DNA of 64,000 nt from Actinomycetospora termitidis (GCF_030286555.1 NZ_JASVWF010000001.1:496001-560000), one strand, 5' to 3'; positions 7,591 through 16,486 are shown, counted from the first letter of the stretch. Made by a program: numbers and translations. The notes: generated by a model not told the origin, from the letters alone.

Positions 7591-10116
7591 TCAGAAGGGC
7601 GGATCGGTGTCGAAGGGGTCGGGTGGCAGGTCTTGCCGGGCGCGTTGTCGTCTATCGATGTCGGTGGCGGTGGTGCGGGCGGCGTCGGTGATGCGGCCGT
7701 GTCTGTCGCGTCGGGGTCGCCAGGGCTTGTGGTCGCGCGGGGTGTGCCCGTGGTCGGTGAGGCCGTGGTCGTAGGGGCGGCGCCGTATGGGGGTCAGTGG
7801 CTGGTAGCGCGGCGGTTCGAGGGTGTGGTGGGTGCCGGTCGGGGAGGTCCACACGAACTGTCCTGCTCGGGGTTGGTGCGCGGTCCAGCCGGTGGCCGGT
7901 TCGTGTTTGCGTAGGTGGTCGCCGAGGCAGATGGCGCCGAGGTTGTCGGCCTGGGTCGGCCCGCCGAGGGTGTGATCGCGGGTGTGGTCGATCTGGGCGG
8001 CGATGGCGGGTCGGGTGCACATCGGGAACCGGCAGGTCCGGTCGCGGGCGTGGATCCAGCGGGTCAGTTCGGCGCCGGGGAACCGGTGGCCGGCTTCGGC
8101 GCGGGTGGCCGCGGGGTGCTGGTCGGGTGGGCGGGCGCGGGCGGTGGCCAGGGCGGTGCGGGCGCGGCGGGCGAGCTCGGCGTAGACTCCGATCAGTTCG
8201 TCGTGCGGGTCGAGGGTGTCGAGGTCGCTGGTGTGCGCGGTGAGTTCGACGACGTGTCGGCGGTAGCGGGGGTCGGCTCGGGCCATGTGCGGGGCGCGGA
8301 CGAGCAGGACGTGTTCGAGTCGACCGTCGGGGTCGTGGAGCAGGACCCGCCACTGGGCGCAGGTGCGGGCCCAGGCGAGGTGGTGGGCGTCCAGGCCGGT
8401 CAGGGCGCCCTGGGGGAGCCGGCCGTGGGCCCATCCGAGGCCGAGGACCGTGGCCAGGGTGGTGCGTAGCACCGAGGGCCCGAACACCAGCCCACGCGAG
8501 GTCCACCGCCCACCCGGAGGTGGGTCGGTCGTGGGGTCCGGCTCGTCCAGTGGCGGTGGGGCCGGTGGTGGGTCGCCGGGACGCCAGCCCGCCGGCGGCG
8601 GGTCACCGGGGCCGTCGAGGGGGTCGAGTTCGAGTTGTCCACCGGGCGGGTCGTCGACCCGACCTCGCACTGCGCCCGGGCCGAGACCAGCATTGTTCGG
8701 GCTGGTGGCGCCGCGGTCGGTGCCAGCGGCCTGCGCACCGCCAGCCTCAGCGCCGTCTGTCTCGGCGCGGTCTTCGCGACCGGATTCATCGTCGCCAGGT
8801 CCGCCTGCCGGGCCTACTGCCGAGGGGCCACCCCCTTCAGGGGAGCCACTGGAGTCAACGTCCGGCTCGTCCGGCTCGTCGCCGGGCCCGCTGGCACCGC
8901 GAGGGCCGTCGAAGGGGCCGCCGTCGAAAGCGCCGCCGTCATCAGCGGGGCGGGCGAGGTCGTCGAGATCGGGCACATCCGGCCCGCCACCCGGCCCGCC
9001 GTCCGGGCCGTGCGGTTCGCCCCAAGGGCCGTCATCCGAGCCCTGCGGGCCACCGTCATCCGGGCCGTCGTTCGGGCCACCGTCCGGCCCGCCGTCCGGC
9101 TCGGGCCCGTCGTCGCCGGACCCGCAGGGCCCGTCGCAGGGGCCATCCGGCTCGTGGGGTTCGTCACCAGGGTCACTCGGGCCCTCCGGGCCACCGTCGC
9201 CTGGGCCGTCATCGTCTGGGCCGTCGTCGTCCGGGCCACCGTCCGGGCCATCCGGCTCGCCGTCGTCGAGGTCGGGGCCGTCGTCGAGGTCGGGCCCGTC
9301 GCTGTCGTGGGCAGATGGGTGGGTCAGTTCGGCGGTGACGTACTCGACGATCGCCAGGTCGTCGGCCCCGGCGGGGCAGCCGTGCATCAACCGCAGCATC
9401 ACCTGCGCCTGCACCCGCCCGACCGGCACGTCCTGGCCCGCGCCGCGCAGCCGGGTCCAGACCTCCTCGGCCAACGCCGCGAGCCGCTCGTAGGCCGGCA
9501 CCGCCATCTGCGGGTCCAGGTCCCACCCGTGGATCTCCGCCGCCCCCGACGGCGCGATCCGCGTGGTGACCCGCGCCCGCGCCACCGCCGCGCGGCGCCG
9601 GTTCTCGGCACCGTCGGGGTCGACGTCCTTCACGGCCTCGGCGATCCGCTGCTCGAGCTCCCACACCCCCAGCCGCGGGGCCGCCTCGATGAGCCGGTCC
9701 ACCACCGTCGAGGCCTGCTCGTCGGTGACGTCGCGCAGCCCGGAGACGAACCGGGCCACCTTGGACTCCTGCACCCACCCCTCACGCATCGCCTCACCGA
9801 GGCGCGGCAACCGCACCAGCGCACCCTCGGCCAGCTCGACCCGCGAGGCGGCCATCGACACCGACCACCCCAACGGGACCCCGACCGCCCGCGGATCGGG
9901 GTCCAGCGCCCGCTCCACCCGGTCGGCCCGGGCGCGGGCGACGTGGTGGATCCAGCACAGCACCCGCCACTCGTCGTGGATCAGCCGGCGGTGCCAGGCC
10001 ACCAACCCCGCCTCGGCGTCCTGCCCCACGGACCCGGCCGGATCCCCCAACGGCACCGCGGGCAGCGGGTCGTCGAACGACCACTCGTCCACCGGGACCA
10101 CGGGAACCTCGAGCAT
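7591..10116 (-). CDS. DUF222 / HNH-endonuclease protein with a long Gly-Asp-Pro insert
   Basis: An 841-residue member of the abundant actinobacterial DUF222-HNH (13E12-like) class. Residues about 20-262 are the helical DUF222 region. Residues about 265-530 are almost entirely Gly, Asp, Pro and Glu, with units such as GPDDDG, GGPDGGP and GPDLDD, which in DNA are short imperfect repeats. The HNH nuclease lies near 680-735 with CRFPMCTRPAI, QIDHT, ADNLGAICLGDH and LRKHE, so its His, Asn and His residues are present. Family members have been linked to mobile DNA, but no terminal repeats are visible here. Biological role unknown. Confidence 0.85.
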   Translation of the reverse strand: MLEVPVVPVDEWSFDDPLPAVPLGDPAGSVGQDAEAGLVAWHRRLIHDEWRVLCWIHHVARARADRVERALDPDPRAVGVPLGWSVSMAASRVELAEGALVRLPRLGEAMREGWVQESKVARFVSGLRDVTDEQASTVVDRLIEAAPRLGVWELEQRIAEAVKDVDPDGAENRRRAAVARARVTTRIAPSGAAEIHGWDLDPQMAVPAYERLAALAEEVWTRLRGAGQDVPVGRVQAQVMLRLMHGCPAGADDLAIVEYVTAELTHPSAHDSDGPDLDDGPDLDDGEPDGPDGGPDDDGPDDDGPGDGGPEGPSDPGDEPHEPDGPCDGPCGSGDDGPEPDGGPDGGPNDGPDDGGPQGSDDGPWGEPHGPDGGPGGGPDVPDLDDLARPADDGGAFDGGPFDGPRGASGPGDEPDEPDVDSSGSPEGGGPSAVGPAGGPGDDESGREDRAETDGAEAGGAQAAGTDRGATSPNNAGLGPGAVRGRVDDPPGGQLELDPLDGPGDPPPAGWRPGDPPPAPPPLDEPDPTTDPPPGGRWTSRGLVFGPSVLRTTLATVLGLGWAHGRLPQGALTGLDAHHLAWARTCAQWRVLLHDPDGRLEHVLLVRAPHMARADPRYRRHVVELTAHTSDLDTLDPHDELIGVYAELARRARTALATARARPPDQHPAATRAEAGHRFPGAELTRWIHARDRTCRFPMCTRPAIAAQIDHTRDHTLGGPTQADNLGAICLGDHLRKHEPATGWTAHQPRAGQFVWTSPTGTHHTLEPPRYQPLTPIRRRPYDHGLTDHGHTPRDHKPWRPRRDRHGRITDAARTTATDIDRRQRARQDLPPDPFDTDPPF

Positions 10117-10202
10117 GATTCGAACACTAGATCGAACCCCCGACAGTCACGGCCGGGAATGCCCAGGTCGCCCTCGAGTCCCCGATGTGATCCGAACCAC
10201 AG

Positions 10203-11717
10203 TCAGGCGAGGTTCCGCAGCGACGGCCAGGCCTCCGCCCACGGACGCGAGGGCGTGCACACGGCCATCGGCACGCGGTCGTTCACCGGCGTCACCTGCG
10301 GACCCACGAACTGCGGCAGCGGCACCAGCCGGCTGCAGAACCGGGGAGCCCACTTCACGTCACCCACGAGCAGCGCGTCCACCGATCCGGGCGGCACGTC
10401 GAAGTAGCCGAACCCGCGGTGGGTCGAGTAGATCGTCTCGGGCAGCCCGTGGACCGGGCCCTCCCGCTCCAGGGCACTGGCGTACCAGTACGAGTAGGCG
10501 ATCACGGACGTCGTGTGCGGCAGCGCGCGGTACTGGCGCGCGACGCCGATCGCGAAGTCCCGCCACCCGATCTGGCCCATCGTCTCGAACTCGGTGGGGG
10601 CCCGCCACGACGCCGGGCCGATGGGCAGCACCCAGAGCACGGTGAGCACCGCCGACACCACGACGACGGTCGGCCGCAGGGTCCACCGCCACCACCGGCC
10701 GCGCGCCACCGGCATCGAGCACGCCGCCACCGCCCCGACCGCGAGGAGCAGCGCGTAGAGCCCGGACAGGTAGTAGGGCCGGCCGCCCGCGGCCAGCAGC
10801 ACGGCGGTGACCAGCAGCGACGCCCCGCCGAGGAACCGCCACGGCCGCAGCGGGGGGAACCTCAGCAACGCCCACACCCCGACCACCACGAGCACCGCAC
10901 CCGGCGCCAGGCCCGCGTAGTAGAGCGCCCGCGGGAGGAACTGCCAGCGGTCCCCGAACAGCGACGACTCCCCCGACACCACCGAGCCCATGCGCAGCTG
11001 GGGCCACCCGTGCCGGGCCTGCCAGACGAGCGTCGGGACCGTCGACGCCGCCGCGACGCCGAGCCCGACCCAGAGCAGCGGGCGTCCGAACAGCCGTCGT
11101 GGGCCCGACACCCACACCCCGACCGCCACCGCGGCCAGCAACACCGGGATGAGCACCTTGTCGAACAGCGCGACCGCGACGACGAGCCCGAGCCAGAGGA
11201 GCAACCGGTCGTCGGGCACCCCCTGCCGGTCCAGCCGCACCCACCGCACGAGCAACCAGAGCACGAGCGCCCAGCAGACCGGGTCCACGGTGGAGGTGGC
11301 GAGCAGGTGGCCCGTCGCGAGCAGGTAGGGGCTGATCGCCGTGGCGGCACACGCGAGCACCTGGGCCCGCCGCCGTCCGCCGAGTTCCGCGGCGATCAGG
11401 GCCGCGACGACGGCACCGACGGCCGTCAGGATGGCCGCGGGCAGCCGCAGCACCACCAACTGCCCGGGCGCGAGATGGTCGAGCAGGGCCGCGAGCAGCG
11501 GCAGCATCGGCGGCTGGTCGGCGTACCCGAGGCTCGGACGGGACCCCGCGGACAGGAAGTAGTACTCGTCGCCGAACATCCCGTAGCGGGTGGACAGCGC
11601 CACGAGCAACGCTCCGAGCGCCACGGCGATCGCGAGGACCGGTCGCCACGCGACCGCCGCCGCACCCGTCGTCGGGACGACGGGTCGGACGAGGCCCCGG
11701 GCCGGCGTCGTGGTCAT
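10203..11717 (-). CDS. GT39-family membrane glycosyltransferase (PMT/ArnT-like)
   Basis: A 504-residue polytopic protein. The first luminal loop contains DEYYFL followed by GYADQPPMLPLLAAL, the acidic-residue signature of the C-type glycosyltransferases that use polyprenyl-phosphate sugars. About 10-12 hydrophobic helices follow, then a soluble C-terminal about 120 residues ending in a Pro/Trp-rich tail. Such enzymes add a sugar to a lipid, glycan or protein on the outer side of the membrane; which one cannot be told. It stands alone, divergent from the restriction gene at 11789. Confidence 0.8.
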   Translation of the reverse strand: MTTTPARGLVRPVVPTTGAAAVAWRPVLAIAVALGALLVALSTRYGMFGDEYYFLSAGSRPSLGYADQPPMLPLLAALLDHLAPGQLVVLRLPAAILTAVGAVVAALIAAELGGRRRAQVLACAATAISPYLLATGHLLATSTVDPVCWALVLWLLVRWVRLDRQGVPDDRLLLWLGLVVAVALFDKVLIPVLLAAVAVGVWVSGPRRLFGRPLLWVGLGVAAASTVPTLVWQARHGWPQLRMGSVVSGESSLFGDRWQFLPRALYYAGLAPGAVLVVVGVWALLRFPPLRPWRFLGGASLLVTAVLLAAGGRPYYLSGLYALLLAVGAVAACSMPVARGRWWRWTLRPTVVVVSAVLTVLWVLPIGPASWRAPTEFETMGQIGWRDFAIGVARQYRALPHTTSVIAYSYWYASALEREGPVHGLPETIYSTHRGFGYFDVPPGSVDALLVGDVKWAPRFCSRLVPLPQFVGPQVTPVNDRVPMAVCTPSRPWAEAWPSLRNLA

Positions 11718-11788
11718 CCGGCTCTCCTCCTCCGGCGCGCGCGTCCGGCCGAACCTAGCGAACCCCTCACCTGGGACACTTCCCGACC

Positions 11789-12565
11789 GTGGAGCTCACG
11801 CACAGCTGGTCGCGGGCCGTGCCGGGCGGGTCACTCGCCGTGCTCGCGGAGCTGGGCGGACGCTTCGAGCTGCGGGAGACCCGCAACGCCGCGGCGATTC
11901 TCGCCGCGACCGCCCCGGAGGAGTTCGGCGAGCTCTGCGCGGTCCTGACGGCGTTCACGCTCGGCACCGTCGACCTGATCGAGGCCGGCGGCAACGAGTC
12001 GAAGCTCGCCGCGCGGCTCAACACCGACCTGCGCGCGCGGGGCTGGCGCGAGGGGCGGGTCGACACCGTCGTGCGCTCGGTGCTGCAGGTGCAGCCGTGG
12101 GCGCCGGCCGGGGAGCACGAGATCGTCGAACGCACCGACGAGGTGCGCAACGAGGGGTACAAGGTCGACAACGTCAAGGGTCGGGTCGCGCTGGACGTGG
12201 AGTGGAACGCCAAGGACGGCAACCTCGACCGCGACATCGGCGCCTACCGCAGCCTCTACGACGCAGGACTGATCGACGGGGCCGTCCTGCTCACCCGCAC
12301 CCACGACGACCTGCGCGACCTCGCCCGCCGCCTCTCCCGGGCGGCCGGACAGACCGACGAGCAGGTGCGCAGCCGCTTCTCCACGTCCACGACGACCCAC
12401 CTGGGCAAGCTCGAGTCGCGGATGACCCGCGGCGACGCCGGGGGCTGCCCGCTGCTCGCGGTCGCCATCAGCGCCCGGTGCTTCGTTCCCGACGACGGCG
12501 CGGTGCCGGTCCGGTGGTCCGGTGACCGTGAGGACCAGCCGGTGCTCGAGGGGTGGGCCGGGTGA
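11789..12565 (+). CDS. BglII/BstYI-family type II restriction endonuclease
   Basis: A 258-residue protein starting at GTG. The centre contains GYKVDNVKGRVALDVEWN followed by AKDGNLDRD (about residues 128-152), the signature I associate with the BglII/BstYI restriction family; the acidic residues flanking EWN are the expected metal site. The N-terminal half carries LIEAGGNESKLAARLN and the tail has the STSTTTHLGKLESRM segment. BglII cuts AGATCT and BstYI cuts RGATCY, so a GATC-cored target is plausible but unproven here. Its stop overlaps the GTG start of the methyltransferase by 4 nt, a compact restriction-modification pair. Confidence 0.8.
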   Translation: MELTHSWSRAVPGGSLAVLAELGGRFELRETRNAAAILAATAPEEFGELCAVLTAFTLGTVDLIEAGGNESKLAARLNTDLRARGWREGRVDTVVRSVLQVQPWAPAGEHEIVERTDEVRNEGYKVDNVKGRVALDVEWNAKDGNLDRDIGAYRSLYDAGLIDGAVLLTRTHDDLRDLARRLSRAAGQTDEQVRSRFSTSTTTHLGKLESRMTRGDAGGCPLLAVAISARCFVPDDGAVPVRWSGDREDQPVLEGWAG

Positions 12566-13326
12566 ACGACGACGTCGGGAGGCTGTCGGACCCCCTCGCT
12601 AGCGTGCCGCCCGTGACCGCCCCACCCCTCGACGCCGCCTCCCCGGACGCCCCGCCCGCACGCCGCGCCCGCCGGGCCGACCCGCTGCGGGCCGACGTCA
12701 CGCCCGCGGAGTCGGTGCCGCTGCCGACGGTCGAGGGCGGCTGGCCCTGCGTGTACGCCGATCCGCCCTGGCGCTTCTCCAACCGCACGGGGAAGGTCGC
12801 GCCGGAGCACCGCCGGCTCGACCGGTACGACACCATGACGGCGGCCGAGATCGCGGCGCTGCCCGTCGCCGACGTCGTGGCCGACAACGCCCACCTCTAC
12901 CTGTGGGTGCCGAACGCGCTGCTGCCCGAGGGGCTCGCCGTCATGCAGGGCTGGGGCTTCCGGTACGTCTCGAACCTGGTGTGGGCGAAGCGACGCAAGG
13001 ACGGCGGGCCCGACGGCCGTGGCGTCGGGTTCTACTTCCGCAACGTCACCGAGCTGATCCTGTTCGGCGTGCGCGGGTCGATGCGGACCCTCCCGCCCGC
13101 CCGTCGTCAGGTCAACATGATCGAGACGGTGAAGCGGGAGCACTCCCGGAAGCCCGACGAGGCCTACGACGTGATCGAGGAGTGCTCGCCCGGGCCGTAC
13201 CTGGAGATGTTCGCCCGCTACCCACGGCCGGGCTGGACGGTGTGGGGGGCCGAGTCCGCGGAGGACGTGACCCCGCGCGGGCGGCAGCACCCGGCCTACC
13301 GCTCGGCTTCTCCGCCGCCGAACTGA
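12562..13326 (+). CDS. MT-A70-family DNA adenine methyltransferase (modification partner)
   Basis: A 254-residue methyltransferase. The catalytic motif is YADPPWRF (about residue 65), which in this family marks N6-adenine methylation. VADNAHLYLWVPNALLPEG, GFRYVSNLVWAKR and the closing GPYLEMFARYPRPGWTVWG complete the MT-A70 fold. It overlaps the restriction gene at GTGA 12562-12565, so both products are probably translated together and this enzyme should protect the host from the nuclease. In-frame GTG codons at 12553, 12604 and 12613 are alternative starts; the first about 45 residues are Ala/Pro-rich and not conserved-looking. Confidence 0.85.
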   Translation: MNDDVGRLSDPLASVPPVTAPPLDAASPDAPPARRARRADPLRADVTPAESVPLPTVEGGWPCVYADPPWRFSNRTGKVAPEHRRLDRYDTMTAAEIAALPVADVVADNAHLYLWVPNALLPEGLAVMQGWGFRYVSNLVWAKRRKDGGPDGRGVGFYFRNVTELILFGVRGSMRTLPPARRQVNMIETVKREHSRKPDEAYDVIEECSPGPYLEMFARYPRPGWTVWGAESAEDVTPRGRQHPAYRSASPPPN

Positions 13327-13454
13327 TACGAAGGGTCACTCCAATGCGCGAACGGTGACCACTTTCCGTCGTTCAGACGCCTATGTCGACCGTTCAGCAT
13401 CTCTGTACCAGCAAGTTCTGGCGCTCGACGGCCACGCACGGTGAGAATACCGCC

Positions 13455-13682
13455 ATGACGAAGACTCCCGACCTGGCGCGTAACCAGCGGGTGACCGGGT
13501 CCGAGCGCGAGAAGCTGTCGGGCGAGCTGCTGAAGCGGTACCAGAAGGGCGCGAGCATCCGGGAGATCTGTGCCGAGACCGGCTACAGCATCGGCCGGGT
13601 CCGTCGCCTGCTCGTCGACGCGGGCGTCGAGTTCCGTGGGCGCGGGGGCACGCACGGCCGCGCGCGCAAGAAGGTCGAGTAG
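13455..13682 (+). CDS. Small helix-turn-helix DNA-binding protein
   Basis: A 75-residue basic protein. LLKRYQKGASIREICAETGY followed by SIGRVRRLLVDAGV is a complete helix-turn-helix, then GRGG and a basic tail. This resembles a widespread small actinobacterial HTH protein of unknown target. ATG 13455 is chosen over ATG 13383 because the 24 extra residues do not look protein-like and the 13330-13454 spacer is comparatively A/T-rich, as a promoter would be. It sits 128 nt downstream of the methyltransferase, so a controller role for the restriction system is conceivable but not supported by family resemblance to known C proteins. Confidence 0.75.
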   Translation: MTKTPDLARNQRVTGSEREKLSGELLKRYQKGASIREICAETGYSIGRVRRLLVDAGVEFRGRGGTHGRARKKVE

Positions 13683-13685
13683 CGC

Positions 13686-14204
13686 TCAGCCCCGCAGCCG
13701 CGCGAGCAGGTTGTAGCCCCGCCTGAGCCCGACGTCGAGCCGGGACCCGTCGGCGGGCAACAACCCGAGCTGACGCGCGAACTGCATCTGGTCGTAGATC
13801 ACGAAGTTCGACAGGATCTTCCCGTCGCGGACGGTGAAGTGGTCCACGCCGTCGATGTCGAGCCGCTTCCCGGTCGGTTCGATGCCCTCGAGTGCGGCGC
13901 CGGTGTGCGTTCCGGTCATCGTCCAGCGCACGAACACGTCCTCGCCCTGCTCGGCCATCGCCTGCATCGTCAGGGTGAGGTCGGGCAGCGCGGCGAACAG
14001 GCCTTCGAAGTACGCCTGGATCTCTGCGCCGCCGCGGTAGGTGGCGTTCGGCATCCGCTCCCGCGTGTCGTCGGTCCACACCGCGCGCAGCGGGGCCGCG
14101 TGGTGGGTGTTGAGCACGTCGAAGGTCCAGCGCACGAGCGTGCCCGGGCTCGCGTCGGCCCCGGGCGGGGTGGGAGCGGGCGGGCCCGCGCTGGTCGACG
14201 GCAT
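13686..14204 (-). CDS. SnoaL-like ester cyclase / NTF2-fold protein
   Basis: A 172-residue protein with an NTF2-like barrel: LVRWTFDVLNTHH at the start, YRGGAEIQAYFEGLFAALPDLTLTM as quoted in parts (about residues 62-85), EDVFVRWTMTGTHTG, and the closing DHFTVRDGKILSNFVIYD. These are hallmarks of the SnoaL/ester-cyclase family, which includes polyketide cyclases but also many uncharacterised members. No polyketide cluster is nearby, so the substrate is open. The gene is convergent with the HTH gene, with only 3 nt between stops. Confidence 0.8.
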   Translation of the reverse strand: MPSTSAGPPAPTPPGADASPGTLVRWTFDVLNTHHAAPLRAVWTDDTRERMPNATYRGGAEIQAYFEGLFAALPDLTLTMQAMAEQGEDVFVRWTMTGTHTGAALEGIEPTGKRLDIDGVDHFTVRDGKILSNFVIYDQMQFARQLGLLPADGSRLDVGLRRGYNLLARLRG

Positions 14205-14284
14205 GGCAGCGGACCCTAGGGCAGAACCATCCCGTGGGCGCGTCGGTGAGTAGAAGGAGCCCCCGGGTGGGCACTCGCCCGCCC

Positions 14285-14851
14285 ATGAGCTCCCAGACCA
14301 TCGCCCAGTGGGTGTCCGCGATCGGCAGCGCCGGATCGCTCCTCGGTTTCGCCGCCTACGTCTGGATCATGCTCCTGAACCGCAAGGACTCGGTCGAGGT
14401 GCGCCAGGAGCAGCAGGCGCAGGGCGTCGCGTCGTGGCTCGACGACGGCGCGAACCACGACCGGGACGAGGACTACGTGCTGTGCGTGCACAACGGCGGC
14501 GACTCGCCGGTGTTCAACGTCAGGTGCCTGTTCTCCCTGCCCTCGAGCGACGACCAGCACTCGGTGGAGCTGGCCCTGCTGCCCCCGCACCACGACGCGG
14601 TGCGCTCCCTGCCGTTCGGCGCCGACGAGGTGTCACGCGAGGAGCTCTACTCCGCCCCGGCGGTGCCGGAGATGCGGTTCACCGACTCGCACGGCACGCA
14701 CTGGGGCCGCGACGGCGAGGGACAGCTGCACCGGGTGGAGAACCGCGGCGTGCGGCGGCGGCCGCAGAGCCGCACGGACCAGGACACCGGGCGCGACGAC
14801 TCGGACTGGGAGTCCGCACACCGCGAGCGGGCGGGCGCGACGCAGGACTGA
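14285..14851 (+). CDS. Membrane-anchored protein of unknown function
   Basis: A 188-residue protein from ATG 14285; the open frame extends to 14234 but those residues look untranslated. A single hydrophobic helix (about residues 8-30, SAGSLLGFAAYVWIML) is followed by a charged linker and a beta-rich domain with DYVLCVHNGGDSPVFNV, which may be a small sandwich. The C-terminal 35 residues are Arg/Asp-rich and probably disordered. No enzymatic motif is visible. It is divergent from the SnoaL-like gene and ends 2 nt from the convergent hydrolase gene. Confidence 0.65.
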   Translation: MSSQTIAQWVSAIGSAGSLLGFAAYVWIMLLNRKDSVEVRQEQQAQGVASWLDDGANHDRDEDYVLCVHNGGDSPVFNVRCLFSLPSSDDQHSVELALLPPHHDAVRSLPFGADEVSREELYSAPAVPEMRFTDSHGTHWGRDGEGQLHRVENRGVRRRPQSRTDQDTGRDDSDWESAHRERAGATQD

Positions 14852-14852
14852 T

Positions 14853-15707
14853 TCAGGCCGGCAGGTACACCGAGCACCGGTCGAACACGGCCTCGCGGAC
14901 CTCCTCGCCGTCGCATTCCCGCGCCGGCCGCACGACGACGGACGGGTCTCCTGCGACGAGCCGGTCGAACGCCTCGGCGACGTCGACGACGTAGCGCGGC
15001 TCGGCGACGGCCAGGCCGAAGTGCGCCATGCACACCAGGGAGACCTCGAGCTCCGCCAGGCGGGCGGTGGACCGGGCGAACGCCTCGAGGTCGCACTCCG
15101 GCGCCTGGGCGTAGATCGGCCCGGAGTTCAGGGTGTCGCCGCCGAACAGGACGCCGTCGCGCTCGTCGAGCAGGCAGATCGAGTCGGGGCTGTGCCCCGG
15201 GGTGTGGAGGACGGTCAGGGTGCGGCCGCCGAGGTCGATCCGGTCGCCGTCGTGCAGCGGCGCCGGCTCCGGTCCCGACGGCGGGCCGGGGTCCACCCAG
15301 CGCTCGACGTCGTCGGGCAGGGGTCGCGGGTCGGAGTCCGCCGTCAGCAGGTGGAAGTACCGCCGGTCCAGGTCGCGGTAGGCCGCGGCGGCGTCGAGGA
15401 CCTCGCGCATCCAGGCGAGATAGGCCGCGCGCTCGGCGGCCGCACCCGCCGCCGGGGCCCCGAAGGCCGAGACGCGGGAGAACTCGGCGTTCCCGCCGAC
15501 GTGGTCGAAGTGCGCGTGGGTGTTCACCACGTCCACCGGCAGGGAGCACACCGACTCGACGACCGGCCGGATCGGGGCGATCCCCAGGCCGGTGTCGACG
15601 AGCACGGTGCGGTCGTCCCCGGCGACCAGCCAGGAGTTCACGTGCGCCGGCTCCGCGATCAGCCACACCCCGCGCGCCACCGGGCGCACGTGGAACCAGG
15701 GGGTCAC
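14853..15707 (-). CDS. Metallo-beta-lactamase-fold hydrolase
   Basis: A 284-residue MBL-fold enzyme. The metal-binding signature NTHAHFDHVGG (H-x-H-x-D-H, about residue 62) is complete. Further ligands lie in LHTPGHSPDSICL and VLFGGDTLN, and the closing His is in LVCMAHFGLA. These hydrolases cleave thioesters, lactones, phosphodiesters or beta-lactams, and the substrate is not readable. GTG 15707 is chosen because it overlaps the methionine aminopeptidase stop as GTGA (15704-15707), so translation is probably coupled to map. Confidence 0.85.
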   Translation of the reverse strand: MTPWFHVRPVARGVWLIAEPAHVNSWLVAGDDRTVLVDTGLGIAPIRPVVESVCSLPVDVVNTHAHFDHVGGNAEFSRVSAFGAPAAGAAAERAAYLAWMREVLDAAAAYRDLDRRYFHLLTADSDPRPLPDDVERWVDPGPPSGPEPAPLHDGDRIDLGGRTLTVLHTPGHSPDSICLLDERDGVLFGGDTLNSGPIYAQAPECDLEAFARSTARLAELEVSLVCMAHFGLAVAEPRYVVDVAEAFDRLVAGDPSVVVRPARECDGEEVREAVFDRCSVYLPA

Positions 15708-16486
15708 GGCAGCGTCAGGATCCGCGGCCCCTCCGGGGTGATCGCGACCGTGTGCTCGACGTGCGCGGCACGGCTGCCGTCGGCGGTGCGGAGGGTCCAG
15801 CCGTCCGGGTCGTGGCGGTAGTCGTCCTCCCCGCCCCGGTGCAGCATGGGTTCGATCGCGATGACGAGGCCGGGCTGGAGCTTCATGCCCTTGCCCCGGC
15901 GGCCCTCGTTGGGGACGTGCGGCTGCTCGTGCATGGCGCGCCCGATCCCGTGGCCGCCGTGGTCGGCGAGCATCCCGTAGCCCTGCGGGCGGGCCACGCC
16001 GGCGATCGCCGCCCCGACGTCGCCGAGGGTGTTGCCGCGCCGGGCCTCGGCGATCCCGGCGTGCAGGGCAGCGGCCGTGGTCTCGATGAGCGCGAGGTCC
16101 TCCGGGTCGGCCGTCCCGACCACGTAGCTCACCGCCGCGTCCCCGCACCAGCCGTCGACGAAGGCGCCGATGTCGATGCTGACCAGGTCCCCGTCCTGCA
16201 GGCGGTAGGAGCCCGGGATGGCGTGCACGACGGCGTCGTTGACGCTCGCGCAGATGACGCCCGGGTACGGCGAGGGGGCGAAGCGCGGGTGGTAGTCGAG
16301 GAACGCGGGCTTGGCGCCGTGGTCGTTCATCACGTCGTGCGCGACGGTGTCGAGCTCCTTCAGCGTCACGCCCGGGGCGCTCGCCTCCTGGACCGCGGCC
16401 AGGCAGCGCGCGACGACCCGACCGGCCTCGCGCATCAGCTCGATCTCGGCGGGCGTCTTCAGCTCGATGGTCACGCGTCGTCTCAC
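15704..16486 (-). CDS. map: Type I methionine aminopeptidase
   Basis: A 260-residue enzyme that removes the initiator methionine from new proteins in the cytosol. The pita-bread fold and metal ligands are visible: SIDIGAFVDGWCGDAAVSYV with the two Asp ligands, GGHGIGRAMHEQPHV with His, then IEPML and HVEHTVAI with the two Glu ligands. The substrate His lies in VNDAVVHAIPG. Length is typical of the short type I form without an N-terminal zinc extension. The start is GTG 16486 (GTG 16474 is an alternative). It is the first gene of a pair with the MBL hydrolase, and its upstream region holds a DnaA-box repeat. Confidence 0.93.
   Translation of the reverse strand: MRRRVTIELKTPAEIELMREAGRVVARCLAAVQEASAPGVTLKELDTVAHDVMNDHGAKPAFLDYHPRFAPSPYPGVICASVNDAVVHAIPGSYRLQDGDLVSIDIGAFVDGWCGDAAVSYVVGTADPEDLALIETTAAALHAGIAEARRGNTLGDVGAAIAGVARPQGYGMLADHGGHGIGRAMHEQPHVPNEGRRGKGMKLQPGLVIAIEPMLHRGGEDDYRHDPDGWTLRTADGSRAAHVEHTVAITPEGPRILTLP

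Noticed and set aside
4008-7691. Plus-strand frame of 1227 codons
   Set aside because: It shadows the monooxygenase, GNAT and hydrolase genes and is Arg/Gly-rich without any domain pattern.
8500-9330. CRISPR-like or satellite repeat on the basis of repeated GGGCCGTC units
   Set aside because: The units are irregular, without spacers, and stay in frame as Gly/Asp/Pro codons of the DUF222 gene.
7591-10116. Mobile element around the DUF222-HNH gene
   Set aside because: No terminal inverted repeats, transposase or target duplication were seen at its borders.
13383-13454. Longer N-terminus of the small HTH protein from ATG 13383
   Set aside because: The added residues are Cys/His/Ser-rich and lie in an A/T-richer promoter-like stretch.
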